Positions 52,027-61,677 of a stretch of 64,000 bases of DNA are shown here, piece after piece (position 1 is the first letter of the stretch; each line of letters begins with the position of its first letter). The notes under the pieces were generated by a model. The model was not told the DNA's origin, did no database searches, and saw nothing but the letters and a program-made list of their open reading frames with translations. Both the position numbers and the translations under genes were made by a program. Origin of the DNA: Metabacillus arenae (GTDB taxonomy: Bacteria; Bacillota; Bacilli; Bacillales; Bacillaceae); NCBI RefSeq assembly GCF_014773385.1, contig NZ_JACXAI010000002.1, forward strand, positions 1 to 64,000. The letters run 5' to 3'.

Positions 52027-52804
52027 ATATAATACTTAATTGCTTTAATGAATGGAAGATTCCATCCTCATCAATTGATTTTGCAACAATGTTTGCTGCG
52101 GATTTCACCTCATCATTCGCATTCCCCATCGCTATCCCAGTACCTACATATTGCAGCATTTCAATATCATTCACGCCGTCACCGAAGGCGATTGCCTCAT
52201 CTGCATGAAAATTGTAATATGCTAACACTTTTTCAATACCCTTTGCTTTAGATTGACCTTTTACAAAAATATCTGTGCCAATCGAAATCCACGGTTTAAA
52301 GGTAAGATCATTGAATTGAGGATGATAAAGAGGCAGGTATTCATGTTCACATAATAAAGCGATTTGTAACACTTCATTTTTTAAATGAAAATCTGCTTCG
52401 CTTTTCATTTGTTTTAAATAATGTTGATTAAAATGCTTTTCCGTATAGGGGTGATTGGCACTAGAAATATTATTATCCATTTCACCACAATAATAAAAAC
52501 AATGGTTATTAGACCTTGCAAATTCATCAAATTTTTTTAATGTTTCTAATGAAATAGCTGTTTTATGGATGACCTTTTCATCAATTGTCACGTAATTCCC
52601 GTTAACATTAATAAAGTTAGTAATACCGACTTTCTCAGCAACATCTATACAATTTTGACGGGTTCTGCCCGTAGAAATAATCGTTTTTATTCCTTTATGA
52701 TTTAGAGCTTGAATAGCTTCTATTGTACTTTCAGCAATACTGTTCGTATTATGATTAAAAATCGTCCCATCAATGTCAAAAAAAGCTATTTTAATAGACT
52801 TCAT
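52025..52804 (-). CDS. Cof-type HAD-IIB phosphatase
   Basis: HAD phosphatase of 259 residues: motif I FFDIDGTIF with nucleophile Asp, motif II IISTGRTR, motif III Lys in QSKAKGIEKVL, motif IV AFGDGVNDIEML and a C2-type cap. Like the protein at 7407 it belongs to the Cof/YidA/YkrA group acting on sugar or cofactor phosphates. The substrate is unknown. Single gene, convergent with nasA. Confidence 0.9.
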   Translation of the reverse strand: MKSIKIAFFDIDGTIFNHNTNSIAESTIEAIQALNHKGIKTIISTGRTRQNCIDVAEKVGITNFINVNGNYVTIDEKVIHKTAISLETLKKFDEFARSNNHCFYYCGEMDNNISSANHPYTEKHFNQHYLKQMKSEADFHLKNEVLQIALLCEHEYLPLYHPQFNDLTFKPWISIGTDIFVKGQSKAKGIEKVLAYYNFHADEAIAFGDGVNDIEMLQYVGTGIAMGNANDEVKSAANIVAKSIDEDGIFHSLKQLSII

Positions 52805-53128
52805 TTTTTTCTCCTTTTTTATCGTACATATATTTTCTCAATCAAACGTAACATATTTTTTTATATAGAAAAAGAATATACGTAGTTATCATATGTACCT
52901 TATGCATCAACCAATTTGTTGATTCGAACATTTTTATAATCCAAAAAACAAATGAAACAAAGCTTTAGAAATAATCCAGCCTGAGCTATGAAAATATGAG
53001 TAGAATTTCTGATAACTTCAGTCGCCATCCATCTATGATGTTAGAATTTTCTAGTGCTTGTATAAAAAGAAAACAAATAAAGAAAGACAATATTAAAAAG
53101 CCCTTCACAAAAATGAAGGGATTAGGAT
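52805..53128. other. Intergenic region between HAD and namZ genes
   Basis: Contains the namZ terminator (53090-53120). The rest is AT-rich; no conserved site was recognised. Confidence 0.45.
53090..53120 (-). terminator. Terminator of the amiE-namZ operon
   Basis: CCCTTC (53101-53106) / GAAGGG (53115-53120). On the minus strand the stem is followed by GCTTTTTAAT. It lies 9 bp past the namZ stop. Confidence 0.85.
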
Positions 53129-54391
53129 TTATTTAGTCCTCTTACCATTGCTGTATAATAAGTAATCCTCTCTTATTTCCTTAAAGTCATTTAATTCAGC
53201 CTTCCACATTTGTTCGATTTTTTTGACTGATGAACCTTTTTCAATTTCTTCTCTTATCCATCCATTACCAACTAATAAATCAAAAAATGATTGACCTTTG
53301 CTGTTTTCAGGACTAAATTGAAATTCTTCCGGATATAGATTATGAATGGTTTTTATGATTGATAAGCCTGTTTTAACCGGCTCGTATAAATCATAATCGG
53401 ATACATGAATTTGGATTCCGTGTGACAGCTTTGATGCATGCTTTGAAAAAGTAGGGGTAAATGATGCAGCCCGAAATGTTACACCAGGTAAATTCAGGTC
53501 ATTTAAGGCTTTCGCTGTATCGAAGCTATTCATAAAAGGTGCACCAATTAATTCAAAAGGCTTTGTTGTACCTCTGCCCTCTGATACATTTGTTCCTTCA
53601 ATCCATGCAGAGCCAGGGTAAGCGAATGCCGTATCAAGCGTGGGCATATTTGGCGATGGCATGACCCATTCTAACCCTGTATCATGATAATCCATACTTC
53701 GCTTCCAATTTTTCATTTCAACGACTTCAAGATCTGCTCCAATCTCAAATTCTTGATTGAATAATAACGCTAATTCTCCTACTGTCATTCCATGTCTTAA
53801 CGGAATCGGATATAGACCGACGAACGATGAGTAATCTTGATGCAAAACGGGGCCTTCAACTTGTATTCCGCCAAGCGGATTTGGTCTGTCCAGTACAATA
53901 AATTCTACATCGTTTTCAGCAGCTGCTTCCATCGCGTAGGCCATCGTATAAATATAAGTATAAAATCGTGTGCCTACATCTTGAATATCAAATAGTAATA
54001 CATCGACATTCTCAAGCATTTCTGGTGTAGGTTTTCGAGTTTGTCCATAGAGGCTGTAAACTGGAAGCCCTGTCCTCTCATCTGTATATTGTTCAACGTA
54101 TTGACCTGCCTGCGCGTCCCCTCTAACCCCGTGCTCAGGACCGTAGAGAGCTACCAAATTTACATTAGAATTTTCATATAACCGATCCGCAACACTATTA
54201 AGTTCTTTATCTACCCCTGTTGGATTCGTAATCAAGCCGACGTTTTTCCCTTTCAGAAGTTCAAGTTCTTCATCAAGTAAAACCTCAACTCCCAGCTTCA
54301 TTTGTTTCTTATCTGGTCTTGCCTGTGATGATTGAAAGGATAAAGCTAAGAGACTGAACATGATAACGGAAAAGAGTGTCCATTTTTTCAT
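53129..54391 (-). CDS. namZ: Exo-beta-N-acetylmuramidase NamZ (DUF1343)
   Basis: Secreted protein of 420 residues with a Sec signal peptide ending near QSSQARPD. The DUF1343 domain is recognised by KNVGLITNPTGVDKELNS, LYGPEHGVRGDAQAGQYVE, YSLYGQTRKPTPEML, DVLLFDIQDVGTRFYTYIYTMAYAMEAA and LDRPNPLGG, then SEGRGTTKPFELIGAPF. In B. subtilis NamZ (YbbC) removes terminal MurNAc from the non-reducing end of cell-wall fragments in the muropeptide recycling pathway. It follows the amiE-type gene by 15 bp. In B. subtilis the same genes lie in the mur operon with nagZ; here nagZ is separated by two other genes. Confidence 0.9.
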   Translation of the reverse strand: MKKWTLFSVIMFSLLALSFQSSQARPDKKQMKLGVEVLLDEELELLKGKNVGLITNPTGVDKELNSVADRLYENSNVNLVALYGPEHGVRGDAQAGQYVEQYTDERTGLPVYSLYGQTRKPTPEMLENVDVLLFDIQDVGTRFYTYIYTMAYAMEAAAENDVEFIVLDRPNPLGGIQVEGPVLHQDYSSFVGLYPIPLRHGMTVGELALLFNQEFEIGADLEVVEMKNWKRSMDYHDTGLEWVMPSPNMPTLDTAFAYPGSAWIEGTNVSEGRGTTKPFELIGAPFMNSFDTAKALNDLNLPGVTFRAASFTPTFSKHASKLSHGIQIHVSDYDLYEPVKTGLSIIKTIHNLYPEEFQFSPENSKGQSFFDLLVGNGWIREEIEKGSSVKKIEQMWKAELNDFKEIREDYLLYSNGKRTK

Positions 54392-54406
54392 TATAACCAG
54401 CTCCTA

Positions 54407-56098
54407 TCAATTTTTACGTTTTATCCATGAGTCAGACTTCCAATTAACAGAAATTTGGTCTTTTGCGGATAAAAGTACTTTTATATTATTCAAATACCAG
54501 CCGCGCCCATTTCCATAATCATCTGTCTCATACAAAAATCGGATAGATTTCGTGTCCTTAGGTAAAATTAGTTCAGAATGTTCCCAATCAGAAGAAAATC
54601 CTTTAAACGTCTTGATCGTTTCCCATTTATCTCCGTCCTTCGTTATTTGCAAGGAGCCGTGATCAGGCCTCTCGCTATCTGCCCTCCCTTCCATCCGATA
54701 CCAGCTGTCGAACGTAAGCTTTGCTTCTTTTTCTAGCGATAGGTTTGCTTCCAATGAATTTTCCAACTGATCTCCAAAGCCTGCAAACCACATTGCATGT
54801 TGCTTTTTAGCTGGTATCGGAATGGCATCTGCTACTTTCCTTGCCACTTCTCTTCTAACTGGATTAATAGCTGGAGTTGTTCGGTTAGGATGTACACGAT
54901 TTGTAAGCAGAACTACAATCGTTTCATTTTCTTTACTTATCACAAGAGATGTGCCGGTATAGCCGGTATGCCCGAGTGTTGTTGAATGGGATAGGGCATC
55001 CATATACCAGCTTTGATTTAATTCCCAGCCTAATGAATGATCGTCACCAGGAAATTTTGGGGTCTGATTATCTAACAACAATCTTACTGTATCCTTTTCA
55101 AGCAATTGCTTTCCCTTATATTTTCCATCTTGTAAAATCATGTGGCCAAAAATGGCAAGATCTTTTGCTGTTGAAAAAACTCCTGCATGTCCTGCAATCC
55201 CTTCGAGAGACCACGCATTTTCATCATGAACTTCTCCCCACACCATGCCCCGTTTAATTGCTGGCTGATACTCTGTTGCAGCGATTCGGTGTTTTAGTTT
55301 TTTGGGCGGGTTATACATCGTATCTTTCATGCCAAGCGGTTTTGTAATATGTTTTGTAACAAATTCATCTAAACGTTGATTTGTTAATTTTTCAACTAAT
55401 GCTCCTAAAGTAATAAGGTTTAGATCACTATATGTATAAGTTGTGCCAGGAGCATGGTCAAGGGGATAATGAAGAACAGTTTGAATTTTCTCGTCTCGAT
55501 TGCCTTCTGTTTGATACAAGGGTATCCAAGCTTTGAATCCTGATGTATGAGTTAATAATTGCCTAATTGTAACTTGTTCCTTGTCGTTTGCAGCAAACTC
55601 TGGTAAGTACCTGGAAACAGGATCATCTAATTGAAGTTTGTTATCTTCATATAACATAAGAATAGCTGTAGAGGTGAATAATTTGCTGATAGAGGCGATA
55701 TCAAAAATAGTAGATTCAGTGGTTCGGATCGGTTGTTCATCTTTAGTAAAAGAGCCATCCTCATATTGGTAAGCATATCCATATGCACCCTCTTTCACTA
55801 CAACACCTTTTCTTGCTGTTAGCATAACTGCTCCTGAAAATGTTCTGTTTGTTAATGCAGATTCGATGATGGGGTCGATTGAGTCTAAGTTAGAGGTAAA
55901 TCCCGCGGATTGAAATGGTCCTTTGTGCAGCACATTGGATGATTTTCCAGGCTGTCCCCAAGGAAAAGGATAAATGGAGAACATTTGTTCACCCCTTCCT
56001 TTTTCTGTTTCCTGAGCAAATACTGAAATACTCCCAAGAAAGAGGGACCCACACATCAACAAAAAAATCTGTAATCTTTTCCTATTGAACATAAACAA
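54407..56098 (-). CDS. amiE: AmiE-like serine hydrolase (beta-lactamase fold) with extra C-terminal domain
   Basis: Secreted protein of 563 residues. The catalytic Ser/Lys lie in DIASISKLF (S-x-x-K). Tyr-Ser-Asp in TTYTYSDLNL replaces the Y-x-N. HTG appears in GHTGYTGTSL. This is the AmiE/YbbE amidase of muropeptide recycling, which removes MurNAc from peptides after NagZ action. Ordinary YbbE is about 440 residues; here a C-terminal stretch of about 120 residues (from GDQLENSLEANLSLEKEAKL on) contains DSWYRMEGRAD, YETDDYGNGRGWYLNN, a jelly-roll pattern like the MAM/immune-inhibitor-A tail. Signal peptide present (FLLMCGSLFLGSISVFAQ). A cre-like box lies in its promoter. Confidence 0.85.
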   Translation of the reverse strand: MFMFNRKRLQIFLLMCGSLFLGSISVFAQETEKGRGEQMFSIYPFPWGQPGKSSNVLHKGPFQSAGFTSNLDSIDPIIESALTNRTFSGAVMLTARKGVVVKEGAYGYAYQYEDGSFTKDEQPIRTTESTIFDIASISKLFTSTAILMLYEDNKLQLDDPVSRYLPEFAANDKEQVTIRQLLTHTSGFKAWIPLYQTEGNRDEKIQTVLHYPLDHAPGTTYTYSDLNLITLGALVEKLTNQRLDEFVTKHITKPLGMKDTMYNPPKKLKHRIAATEYQPAIKRGMVWGEVHDENAWSLEGIAGHAGVFSTAKDLAIFGHMILQDGKYKGKQLLEKDTVRLLLDNQTPKFPGDDHSLGWELNQSWYMDALSHSTTLGHTGYTGTSLVISKENETIVVLLTNRVHPNRTTPAINPVRREVARKVADAIPIPAKKQHAMWFAGFGDQLENSLEANLSLEKEAKLTFDSWYRMEGRADSERPDHGSLQITKDGDKWETIKTFKGFSSDWEHSELILPKDTKSIRFLYETDDYGNGRGWYLNNIKVLLSAKDQISVNWKSDSWIKRKN

Positions 56099-56112
56099 CC
56101 TCCTCGCTCACA

Positions 56113-56142
56113 TAATTAGCGCTTACATTTCCAGTTTACAAG
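56113..56142 (-). promoter_or_regulatory. amiE-namZ promoter with cre-like site
   Basis: Minus-strand -35 TTGTAA (plus 56137-56142), -10 TAATTA (plus 56113-56118), spacer 18 bp. TGTAAGCGCTAATT (plus 56113-56126) overlaps the -10 and matches the CcpA cre consensus at most positions, suggesting catabolite repression as in the B. subtilis mur operon. Confidence 0.55.
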
Positions 56143-56282
56143 GATTGTAATTAAGAGGTCTATACCGAAATAGTTCTGTTTTTCAGCAAAAAAGACGATC
56201 ATATAATACTTTCGACTTATCCAGGACATTATCCTTTTCCCTTTTCAAAATTAGAATTGTCAGTATAAGGTTGCGAAAAGAA

Positions 56283-56330
56283 AAAACCATAGTATACAAG
56301 AATATTAAACTTGCATATTATGGTTTTTAT
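56283..56330 (-). terminator. Terminator of the VOC-protein gene
   Basis: An 18-bp stem with few mismatches: AAAACCATA and TATGGTTTT at the ends, GTATACAAG / CTTGCATAT inside. A T run follows on the minus strand. It lies about 55 bp past the stop. Confidence 0.75.
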
Positions 56331-56383
56331 TTTTTCTTATAGATTCAGACATAAGGAGGTATTATACATCTCCTGTTACAAAC

Positions 56384-56800
56384 TTACTCTTGAGGGATAG
56401 CACTTTCATCCATATAAATGAACTCCCAAATATGACCGTCTATATCTTGAAAACTCCATCCATACATAAACCCATGGTCAACCGGTTCTTTTGAAGGCTT
56501 TCCGCCTGCTGCAAGAGCTTTATTTACGATCTCATCAACTTGTTCCCTGCTTTCAGCTGATAAACCCACAATAACTTCTGTACTTTTTGTTGCATTAGAA
56601 ATTTCTTTATTTGTAAAGGTTTTGAAAAAATCTTCAACTAGCAGCATGGCAAAAATATTGTCATTAATGACCATACATGTTGCATTTTCATCGGTAAATT
56701 GTGCATTAAATTCAAAGCCTATTTCAGTAAAAAATTCGACTGTTTTATTCAGGTCCTTAACCGGTAAATTAACAAAAATTTTATCTGCTTTAACTCCCAT
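56384..56800 (-). CDS. VOC-superfamily (glyoxalase/bleomycin-resistance-like) protein
   Basis: Protein of 138 residues with two betaalphabetabetabeta units. FVNLPVKDLNKTVEFFTEIGFEF opens the fold and HIWEFIYM closes it with the metal-type Glu, as in PhnB/YdfO-like proteins. Start at 56800 with GGGAGTG upstream. The substrate is unknown: members include dioxygenases, lactoylglutathione lyases and drug-binding proteins. It is flanked by an alpha/beta hydrolase gene upstream and the amiE gene downstream, but has its own terminator, so it is a separate transcript. Confidence 0.85.
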   Translation of the reverse strand: MGVKADKIFVNLPVKDLNKTVEFFTEIGFEFNAQFTDENATCMVINDNIFAMLLVEDFFKTFTNKEISNATKSTEVIVGLSAESREQVDEIVNKALAAGGKPSKEPVDHGFMYGWSFQDIDGHIWEFIYMDESAIPQE

Positions 56801-56945
56801 TTCTATCACTCCCAAGGTAAATGATTTGGACTGCCCTCCCGCAGAATACCGGGCAGCAGCTTAAATGTTGTCTATACATTCCATTATGAAAGTAGGTGAT
56901 TTTCTGAGATCGATATGAATAATTTCATCTTATTTAGTATGGAGA

Positions 56946-58460
56946 TTAAAACGGATCTACTTCGTTCCCAGTCTTTAAATCTATAACTTTTTCTGAGTTC
57001 TCAGGTCGGGGAACCCTCTTGCTCTCCGGTGGTTCATACCCTTTCTCCACCCACTCTACTAATAGATCAAATGATTGGTGAACATATGGCAGAATAGGTT
57101 GTAAAGTTCGGTCAGCATCTGTTTTCCATTCCCAGACTAAGCTATCGACGTGATTTCCGTTCTCTATTGTATAAAATCGATGAAATTTTTCTTTTCCAGA
57201 TTTTTTTACAAGTTTTTGGTAGCCTGTTGCATGAATTTCTGGAAATATTAAAGCATCTAAGGAACCTGTTAAACTAATTAAAGGTACATCTATATCCCCG
57301 GTATTAGAAACTTCTTTTATATTTTCTTTTACGCTATCAGGTCTAGTTTCATAATCATATTGTTGAAAAATATGATCATTGCTTCGATCTCGCAGACCAG
57401 ACGCTGTAAAGTTCAAATAATATTTCCAGTGAATTCTATTTGGTGATGTAGGATCGAAATGATCCCTATAAATATTTAAAGTAATGAACCAATAGATTTG
57501 ATCGTAATAGTTCCAGAGCTTTTCCGAACCTTTCGGTAAACCTGCTTTATATAATTCTATGATCGCTCTTTCCCGTTCTTTTCCATTTCCAAAAAGAGCA
57601 TTTTCTGCATGGTTAACAACCGAAGTTAAAGAGGAAATCATGTTTGGCTGCTCTTCTGACCAGAGAACTCCTTCCCAATCAATCCCCCCGTCAAATAAAC
57701 GTGGCTCGCTGGTGACACTGGGATCATCATTCTCTAATGCATAGCGGACAACATATCCGCCATTCGAAATTCCCATTGCATATGTCGGGATTTTATGTTG
57801 GCCGTTCACTAAATGACTTGCCGAATTGCTTTTATCTGAAGAGTCGATAAGATACTCTTTAAAATAAGTCTCAAGATATTGATGGGCAGCTCTGGTTATT
57901 TGTCTAAATCTCATGTGCCATTCAGCTACACTGTCATCTTCATCTATGAGTGCATTCTTCATTTTAGCAAGTGGATCAAAAGGATCCCTTTTCCCTTGTG
58001 TCCCTTTATCAATAGCTGCAAAGGCATATCTTTTTCCTAAAACAAAATCACTAAACAAAAGATCAGTAGATGTTTCATTTCTTGTAGCAGGGACCCCGGA
58101 TACGACAAGTTTGCCATTCCAATCCTCTGGCACTCTGATAAGAAAATGAGCATCATCAAATACACCGTTGACCTGTGTCCCTTTAATACTTTCAGGTTGA
58201 TTCATTCGATGCCAGCCTGTCCTATTAGTTGCACGGCCCCAATTAATAGGAGCAAGTCCAATATTCCCGTCTACTATGGCTTGATTTAATTGAAAAGGAT
58301 TTTTTGTTGTAAGCCAATTGTTGTTTTCTCCATCAAATTGGGTAGTTCTTACGGAATGGGCTCCGGGTATTTGGTGATTTTTAATTTCATTAGAGGCAGG
58401 ATCAATAGTAGTTGATTTAGATAAATCAGAGCTTAAAAAAGGCGTAATCCTCTTTTTCAT
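56946..58460 (-). CDS. Alpha/beta-hydrolase, esterase-like
   Basis: Protein of about 504 residues. The nucleophile elbow is [15 protein letters not shown] (G-x-S-x-G, about residue 245); likely acid Asp in [11 protein letters not shown]; His in [40 protein letters not shown] fits tannase/3-hydroxybutyrate-oligomer-hydrolase-like enzymes, large serine esterases. The N-terminal 40 residues have no clear signal peptide, so it may be cytoplasmic. Start is taken at the second in-frame start (58460) after GAGAGG. The natural substrate cannot be named. It lies between nagZ and the VOC gene. Confidence 0.65.
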   Translation of the reverse strand: MKKRITPFLSSDLSKSTTIDPASNEIKNHQIPGAHSVRTTQFDGENNNWLTTKNPFQLNQAIVDGNIGLAPINWGRATNRTGWHRMNQPESIKGTQVNGVFDDAHFLIRVPEDWNGKLVVSGVPATRNETSTDLLFSDFVLGKRYAFAAIDKGTQGKRDPFDPLAKMKNALIDEDDSVAEWHMRFRQITRAAHQYLETYFKEYLIDSSDKSNSASHLVNGQHKIPTYAMGISNGGYVVRYALENDDPSVTSEPRLFDGGIDWEGVLWSEEQPNMISSLTSVVNHAENALFGNGKERERAIIELYKAGLPKGSEKLWNYYDQIYWFITLNIYRDHFDPTSPNRIHWKYYLNFTASGLRDRSNDHIFQQYDYETRPDSVKENIKEVSNTGDIDVPLISLTGSLDALIFPEIHATGYQKLVKKSGKEKFHRFYTIENGNHVDSLVWEWKTDADRTLQPILPYVHQSFDLLVEWVEKGYEPPESKRVPRPENSEKVIDLKTGNEVDPF

Positions 58461-58688
58461 AATCAAATTTCCTCTCCCTTTTATCTTCTTTTTCAGAAAA
58501 ACATCACCACTAATTCGTCAAAACATTTTACGCTAATTATTAACAAATTTTACAAATAAAAAATTAGGGTTCCCCATAAGGACATAGCTCCGAGCAAAAT
58601 ATCTAATCAAATCTCCTTTAACTGAAAAACTACAAATATTTTGTTAATGGGTCCAAGGCAATTTCCTTTTGGGTCAGCCCATTTTTCA
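58461..58688. other. Intergenic region between nagZ and the alpha/beta-hydrolase gene
   Basis: Holds the hydrolase promoter region. No terminator with a T run was found behind nagZ, so some read-through is possible. Confidence 0.4.
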
Positions 58689-60623
58689 TTATTTAAGCGG
58701 TTTTCCATTTTTAATATTTAGCCCAAAACCATAAGGGTAAAGAGTCTCTTCTGGATTTGTTACAGATGGGATGTCAACAGGAAGTTTCCCCTTTGTTTTT
58801 GATAATCCGAATACAGCTTCAATACCTGCTGGGATGTTTGGTGAATGAAATCTTCCGTTTGCATATCCTTTAAAGCCGTACACAGCTATAACAGCCTTTG
58901 CTTCTGGGAAATTCGCGACATCATATGGATTCCGCAAGCTCATCATCACAATATCTTTGTTTTGATTTTGACTATAATTCATAACAGACCGAGGGAATAC
59001 TGTAGCCCATTTGCTGCTGTCAATGATCGTATCATCAATAACTCCATCATTTACGGCTGGATCATTTTTTACTACGTATGAACCAGCTATCACATAATCT
59101 GCTTCATCAATCCTTTTTTTCATATCTTCATTAAAAACCTTGTTGGTGAATGCTGCCCCTTCCACTTCTACATGCTTTATCTTTTTCTTTTCAATCAATG
59201 TTTCAATCGTTTTTTTCATTGATATCACTTGGTCTTCAAAAGGAGCAAATACAATAACCTTTTCATTTTTCTTTGGTTTAAAAGGCAATGTTTTATTTTC
59301 ATTTTTAAGTAGTGTTACCGCATCAGAGGTGATCTTTTTTTCTATTTGAATATGCCTTTTGCTTCCTACGATTTTTGTTGCATTTTTTACTTTTGTATCT
59401 ATATTAGACTCATAAGATTTTCCAGGTTCATAAACGCCTCTTTCTACTTTAAGTGAAAGGATTCGTTCTACTGAATCATCAATTTCTTCCATTGGGATTG
59501 TATTTTTCTTTACCGCCTCAATTACCGAGTTAAATACGCTGGCTAGATTTTGTTCCATTTCTAATGAATTGACCTGGGCAGGCATTAACGCAATGTCGAC
59601 TCCAGCATTAATTGCCATAATAACAGCCTCCTCTTGCCCGAAGTTATCAACAATCGCTTTCATATTAAGGGCATCTGTTACAATGACTCCATCAAAGCCC
59701 ATATCTTTACGGAGGAGATCTGTTAATACTTTTTTGGAAAGGGTAGCCGGGACCTTGATTTTTTTGCCATCTTTTTTACTAATATATGTTGTGTCATCAA
59801 ATGCTGGAAATTGAACGTGAGCAGTCATAATCATGTCCACATCTTTTTGAATGGCTTGTTGAAATGGATACAATTCAACTTCTCGCAATCGCTCTTGACT
59901 ATGTTCGACAAGAGGCAAGCCATAATGACTGTCAACCGCTGTATCTCCATGACCAGGGAAATGTTTGGCAGTTGCTGCGATGTTTTCATCTTGCAGGCCT
60001 TTTATCATACTTGTTCCCAATTTTGCAACAAGTTCAGGATTACTGCTGAAGGATCGTACTCCGATCACTGGATTATCCGGGTTATTATTGACATCCAGCA
60101 CTGGTGAAAAATTTACATTAATCCCTAATGATGAGAGCTCTGCTCCAATAACTTTACCGGCTTTATAAGCATGGTTTTTATTTCGGGTGGCGCCTACTGC
60201 CATATTACCAGGCAGATTTGTTCCCGATTGCAGTCTTGTAACAATCCCGCCTTCCTGATCGATCGTGACAAATAACGGGATATCTCCGCTTGCTCTTTGA
60301 AGACCGTCGACCAATCGAGCGGTTTGTTCTGTCCCGACTACATTTTCTGCAAAAAGAATGACACCGCCAAGATGGTATTTTTCAATGATTAAACCTACCT
60401 CTGTGTTCATTTCAGTCAATCCAGTCGCTTTTGATTGCCCTTGTTTTTTCCAGTTGCGAAAATCAGGCATAAGCATTTGTCCAACTTTTTCCTCAAGAGA
60501 CATCTCTTCTACTATTTGTTCAACATCAGTTCTTTCATTTGCACTTGCTGACCTAACGCTCATAAAACTGCTTCCCAATAAGACTGAAACAATTCCGAGT
60601 GTAATAACCTTTCTCCCTAACAT
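58689..60623 (-). CDS. nagZ: Secreted beta-N-acetylglucosaminidase NagZ (GH3)
   Basis: GH3 enzyme of about 644 residues with a signal peptide ([22 protein letters not shown]). TIM-barrel (about 35-380) includes [45 protein letters not shown] (the His/Asp NagZ loop) and the catalytic nucleophile Asp in [16 protein letters not shown]-terminal alpha/beta sandwich domain (about 430-640) is as in the two-domain B. subtilis NagZ. It cleaves GlcNAc from MurNAc-peptides outside the cell. It acts before AmiE. ATG at 60623 after GGGGAGG is preferred to an earlier frame start. A cre-like site lies about 300 bp upstream. Confidence 0.92.
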   Translation of the reverse strand: MLGRKVITLGIVSVLLGSSFMSVRSASANERTDVEQIVEEMSLEEKVGQMLMPDFRNWKKQGQSKATGLTEMNTEVGLIIEKYHLGGVILFAENVVGTEQTARLVDGLQRASGDIPLFVTIDQEGGIVTRLQSGTNLPGNMAVGATRNKNHAYKAGKVIGAELSSLGINVNFSPVLDVNNNPDNPVIGVRSFSSNPELVAKLGTSMIKGLQDENIAATAKHFPGHGDTAVDSHYGLPLVEHSQERLREVELYPFQQAIQKDVDMIMTAHVQFPAFDDTTYISKKDGKKIKVPATLSKKVLTDLLRKDMGFDGVIVTDALNMKAIVDNFGQEEAVIMAINAGVDIALMPAQVNSLEMEQNLASVFNSVIEAVKKNTIPMEEIDDSVERILSLKVERGVYEPGKSYESNIDTKVKNATKIVGSKRHIQIEKKITSDAVTLLKNENKTLPFKPKKNEKVIVFAPFEDQVISMKKTIETLIEKKKIKHVEVEGAAFTNKVFNEDMKKRIDEADYVIAGSYVVKNDPAVNDGVIDDTIIDSSKWATVFPRSVMNYSQNQNKDIVMMSLRNPYDVANFPEAKAVIAVYGFKGYANGRFHSPNIPAGIEAVFGLSKTKGKLPVDIPSVTNPEETLYPYGFGLNIKNGKPLK

Positions 60624-61019
60624 AAAGTACCTCCCCCGATTCTTTAAATCATGTAAAAATAACTTCCCTACCAATTTTTTGTCTCACTTAAATAAAGCGG
60701 CGGGGCTTTACTGGCAGATAAGAATGGGATTACGAGGATAGAAGTGTTTACCCCTTTCCCCTTACAGGAAGTCTCATTGCAAGTTTGTCTGGAGCTTCAT
60801 CACTATCCTTACCACATAACCTTCAAATTAAGCAAAAGCTGCTCCTTTTAATTAATGCTTTAGTATAATCTTCCACTTCTGACTCTTCTCTTCCTCCTTT
60901 TTTGTTTCACATTAATAGTAAACGCTTACAATAATCATAATATAAAATCTCTTATAATTGGTATAGTAGTTTAGAAATCTAGCTATTTTGGAAAAAAATA
61001 AATAAAAACTCCTATATTG
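60624..61019. other. Long leader/promoter region of nagZ
   Basis: 396 bp. It contains a cre-like box (60917-60930), a possible -10 TATTAT just upstream on the minus strand, and a shallow AATTAA-based hairpin near 60828-60855. A 17-codon frame starting GTG near 60875 on the minus strand is not supported by spacing of its GGAGG and is not called. Confidence 0.45.
60917..60930 (-). promoter_or_regulatory. cre-like CcpA site upstream of nagZ
   Basis: Minus strand TGTAAGCGTTTACT matches the TGWAANCGNTNWCA consensus at 13 of 14 positions. It lies close to a -10-like TATTAT/TATGAT, placing it near the start point. Confidence 0.6.
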
Positions 61020-61532
61020 TTATGGACCCTTCATACTTCTATGTAGTAATCTTACAGAGTGAACATGTTTAAAGCTGTTCGACTTTAACAAGTCAACAGG
61101 AGTGACATCACCTGTCATACTTTCAGGAACAAGGTCTATTCCAATATACTGATAGGCTTGGTCCACTATTTCCGAGCAAACATAGCGATTGGGGTGATGA
61201 ATGATTAATTCCAGCTTTGTGTACTTTTTGATCATTAATGAGAGAATTCTCCACCAATCATACCCTATAGAAGACTTACACTTTTTTCTCAAAAAAGCAT
61301 TTATTTTTTGCATTTGTTCATTATTAAGCCCTTCTTTGTATCGGAAAACTTCATACTCAAAGTAAGGGTTGTCAATAATTTTCATTTTCACATTCAAATC
61401 AACTTCACAAATTTTTCCATTCTCCAAAGCAATAGCAACATGTGAATACTCTGAGTCTAAAAACCGTTTGATCAAAGGAGATATGAACCCGTCACCCCGC
61501 ACTAGCAAAATATCTCCGATTTTTAAATCCAA
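61020..61532 (-). CDS. YiiX/YaeF-type permuted papain-like protein
   Basis: Protein of about 170 residues. It has KIGDILLVRGDGFISPLIKRFLDSEYSHVAIAL, whose His matches the NlpC/P60-superfamily catalytic His, and YVCSEIVDQAYQYIG with the nucleophilic Cys downstream: His before Cys is the circularly permuted YiiX/YaeF order. No signal peptide. Members are thought to hydrolyse amide or thioester bonds; the substrate is unknown. TTG at 61532 (GGGGAGG five bases before) is preferred; a GTG seven codons earlier is possible. Confidence 0.8.
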   Translation of the reverse strand: MDLKIGDILLVRGDGFISPLIKRFLDSEYSHVAIALENGKICEVDLNVKMKIIDNPYFEYEVFRYKEGLNNEQMQKINAFLRKKCKSSIGYDWWRILSLMIKKYTKLELIIHHPNRYVCSEIVDQAYQYIGIDLVPESMTGDVTPVDLLKSNSFKHVHSVRLLHRSMKGP

Positions 61533-61625
61533 AAGTCCCTCCCCGCTTTCCACTATCTTAGATTTTACATTAAAAGACTATTTTACTAGTACTTTTAGTT
61601 TTTTTCCATAAAATAACACTGAAAG

Positions 61626-61660
61626 AGGTACCAGGTATTGAGGGTACCTGGTACCTTCTT
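61626..61660. terminator. Long palindromic hairpin with terminator features
   Basis: The perfect 12-bp stem AGGTACCAGGTA / TACCTGGTACCT has a 7-base loop and T-rich DNA on the plus side (TCTTTTA). It follows the VLRF1 gene by about 20 bp and is a likely bidirectional terminator or a repeat-family palindrome. Confidence 0.55.
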
Positions 61661-61677
61661 TTACTTTCCTATTCAAT

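Noticed and set aside
56946-58460. Linking the 3-hydroxybutyrate-oligomer-hydrolase-like esterase to the sigma-54 operon
   Set aside because: They are 27 kb apart with no shared promoter or activator site; the esterase family call is itself tentative.
60828-60880. GTG-initiated 17-codon frame in the nagZ leader
   Set aside because: The nearby GGAGG is too far (about 16 bases) from the start, and the peptide has no parallel.
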